From Ruminococcaceae bacterium UBA7127 (lineage in GTDB: Bacteria; Bacillota; Clostridia; Oscillospirales; Acutalibacteraceae): 5,986 bases of DNA. This document shows positions 5,055 to 5,986 of this stretch, in pieces. The notes beneath the pieces are model-generated. The model saw nothing but the letters and a program-made list of their open reading frames with translations. It did no database searches and was not told the DNA's origin. Location of the stretch: positions 1 through 5,986 of the forward strand of contig DKXL01000052.1 of NCBI GenBank assembly GCA_002493005.1. The letters run 5' to 3'. The number at the start of each line of letters is the position of its first letter. The stretch's first letter is position 1. A program made the translations under genes and the position numbers.

Positions 5055-5858
5055 TTAACCGCAGTTGTGTCCCTCTCTGCAGCTATGTCCTTCTCCGCAG
5101 TTGTGTCCCTCTCCACAGTGATGACCTTCTCCGTGGTGTTCATGTCCGTGATGATTGCAACGAACATTCGGGTTGTATGCAAGAGTTCCGGTAAGCAAAG
5201 CATTCACCGCATCGTCTGCACTGCCTGACACACCGCCGTACAACTTGATGCCTGCCTGAGCAAGCGCATTTTGCGCACCTGCGCCGATTCCGCCGCATAT
5301 CAGCGTATCAACGTTTAGCGAAGAAAGCAGACCTGCTAATGCACCGTGTCCGCTTCCGTTTGTGCTTACTACATTTGAAGCTGTAATTTTATCTTTGTCA
5401 ATATCGTAGATTTTGAATTGCTCCGTATGGCCGAAGTGAGGAAATACATTTCCGTTTTCATAAGTGACTGCAATTTTCATAATTTCTGTTTCCTTTCTGA
5501 TATCAGCTTGGTTTTGAGCTGAAAATTTAGCATTATTACATCTTTTGCCGCAGTATTTCATCGCAGAACCGTTACACAGGGCATAGTTGCCACCGACAAT
5601 TCTAAGCTCTTTTCCGTTTACTATACAATCGGCAATTTTTTCACGCGCCCGCTCATAGATTTCCGTAACGGTCGTGCGGGATATATTCATCAGCTGTCCG
5701 CACTGTTCGTGGGTTTTCTTTTCACAGTCAATAAGCCGTATTGCTTCAAATTCATCGACTGTCAAAACAACCTGAGTCGGATTTTTTATTCCGCAGGGCG
5801 CAAATCCGCCATATTTCGGTTCAAAACAGATTCTGCGGCAACGGCTCGGTCTTGCCAT
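5055..5858 (-). CDS. DUF134 / NifX-like metallocluster-binding fusion with Cys/His tail, 267 aa
   Basis: Residues 1-92 match the DUF134 family (MARPSRCRRI, CFEPKYGGFAPCGI, LTVDEFEAIRLID, GKELRIVGGNY), including a sigma-region-4-like helix-turn-helix at about 35-75 (HEQCGQLMNISRTTVTEIYERA). A Cys-bearing linker follows (C95, C103, C107). Residues 127-230 are a NifX/NifB-type dinitrogenase cofactor domain (MKIAVTYENGNVFPHFGH, LICGGIGAGAQNALAQAGIKLYGG). The tail 231-267 has 10 His and 5 Cys, mostly as four GEGHxC-type repeats, and probably binds metal. Such proteins often occur in non-diazotrophic anaerobes, so a general Fe-S or metal-cluster role is likelier than nitrogen fixation; no nif gene is seen here. 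The start at 5858 is chosen over the ATG at 5882 because AGGGGGTG (5864-5871) precedes it by 5 nt and the promoter at 5894-5922 leaves almost no leader for the longer form. It appears to be transcribed alone. Confidence 0.9.
   Translation of the reverse strand: MARPSRCRRICFEPKYGGFAPCGIKNPTQVVLTVDEFEAIRLIDCEKKTHEQCGQLMNISRTTVTEIYERAREKIADCIVNGKELRIVGGNYALCNGSAMKYCGKRCNNAKFSAQNQADIRKETEIMKIAVTYENGNVFPHFGHTEQFKIYDIDKDKITASNVVSTNGSGHGALAGLLSSLNVDTLICGGIGAGAQNALAQAGIKLYGGVSGSADDAVNALLTGTLAYNPNVRCNHHGHEHHGEGHHCGEGHNCGEGHSCREGHNCG
5061..5132 (-). repeat. Four 18-bp tandem repeats encoding GEGHxC
   Basis: Units at 5115-5132, 5097-5114, 5079-5096 and 5061-5078 (in coding order) encode GEGHHC, GEGHNC, GEGHSC and REGHNC. 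The regular His/Cys spacing makes a repetitive metal-binding tail. The units are similar at DNA level, so expansion by slippage is likely. Confidence 0.85.
5480..5498 (-). promoter_or_regulatory. Internal ribosome binding site and start codon
   Basis: On the minus strand AGAAAGGA (5498-5491) lies 10 nt before an in-frame ATG (5480-5478), which is Met127 and begins exactly at the NifX-like domain (MKIAVTYENG). This could produce a separate 141-aa NifX-like protein with the metal tail from the same mRNA. It may instead be a relic of an ancestral two-gene arrangement. Confidence 0.45.
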
Positions 5859-5863
5859 ATATA

Positions 5864-5871
5864 CACCCCCT
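5864..5871 (-). promoter_or_regulatory. RBS of the DUF134/NifX gene
   Basis: AGGGGGTG lies 5 nt before the ATG at 5858. It fixes the start at MARPSR, which is also the conserved N-terminus of DUF134 proteins. Confidence 0.8.
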
Positions 5872-5893
5872 GTTTCCGACATATGACGATTAT

Positions 5894-5922
5894 ATTATAA
5901 TAAAAATGTTTGCAATAATCAA
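5894..5922 (-). promoter_or_regulatory. Sigma-70-type promoter of the DUF134/NifX gene
   Basis: On the minus strand TTGATT (5922-5917) and a perfect TATAAT (5899-5894) are separated by exactly 17 bp. Transcription would start near 5887, leaving a leader of about 28 nt that contains the RBS at 5864-5871. No operator-like palindrome is obvious next to it. Confidence 0.7.
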
Positions 5923-5986
5923 GATACTATTCAATTATTTGTTACTTTTTCTTTAGACTTATTAGGGCTTGTTTAATAAATGACAA

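Noticed and set aside
5012..5203. Minus-strand 63-aa ORF at the end of the DUF134/NifX gene
   Set aside because: Frame-shifted reading of the 18-bp repeats in the Cys/His tail.
5859..5882. Start at 5882 adding eight residues to the DUF134/NifX protein
   Set aside because: It almost coincides with the predicted transcription start and lacks an SD. The SD at 5864-5871 and the family N-terminus MARP favour 5858.
5923..5986. Possible gene or element at the right edge
   Set aside because: Only AT-rich DNA upstream of the minus-strand promoter is visible; nothing can be supported.

Overview
This window looks like chromosome from an AT-rich, anaerobic gut or rumen Firmicute of the Ruminococcus / Oscillospiraceae type. 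It encodes secreted modular proteins with Thr/Glu/Pro linkers, a type I dockerin and starch-binding modules of the CBM26 kind, and intergenic DNA is very AT-rich (7 G/C among the first 60 bases). The dockerin plus starch-binding modules, with no catalytic domain, recall the amylosome of Ruminococcus bromii. The genus is an inference; no marker gene is present.

Layout. Positions 1-1032 hold no confident gene. They contain an AT-rich hairpin (86-118), a pair of GTTTACCA direct repeats 21 bp apart (155-183) just upstream of an extended -10 promoter (208-216), and a possible short peptide ORF (248-421). A stretch of about 260 bases (667-927) is much richer in GC than its flanks and folds by eye into successive hairpins, suggesting a structured RNA or long leader. 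This region ends in a hairpin (1013-1031) whose five-base loop is the Shine-Dalgarno core of the next gene. Plus-strand genes follow: a 309-aa secreted starch-binding protein (1033-1962), a 155-bp gap with a compact three-way-junction fold (2033-2085), and a 903-aa secreted dockerin protein (2118-4829). The dockerin protein combines two BspA-type leucine-rich regions, a Thr/Glu repeat linker, a FIVAR-like helical domain, an internal dockerin, an unrecognised beta-rich module and a C-terminal CBM26-like module. A bidirectional terminator (4950-4980) separates these from a convergent minus-strand gene (5055-5858). That gene is a DUF134 / NifX-like fusion with a Cys/His repeat tail and a well-formed promoter.

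How the genes may work together. The two secreted proteins share one starch-binding module (FDN.TQW..VY.Y.W..G), so both probably bind starch outside the cell. The larger could also be recruited to a cohesin-bearing scaffoldin through its dockerin, with its leucine-rich parts as adhesion or spacer elements. The DUF134/NifX protein appears unrelated; its family context is metal-cluster binding plus a DNA-binding-like helix-turn-helix domain.

The best candidates for something undescribed are the structured RNA region with its SD-in-loop hairpin ahead of the starch-binding gene, the repeat-plus-promoter arrangement with the small ORF, the unrecognised module at residues 688-798 of the dockerin protein, and the internal start site inside the DUF134/NifX fusion. 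All structures were found by eye; no folding program or database search was run.
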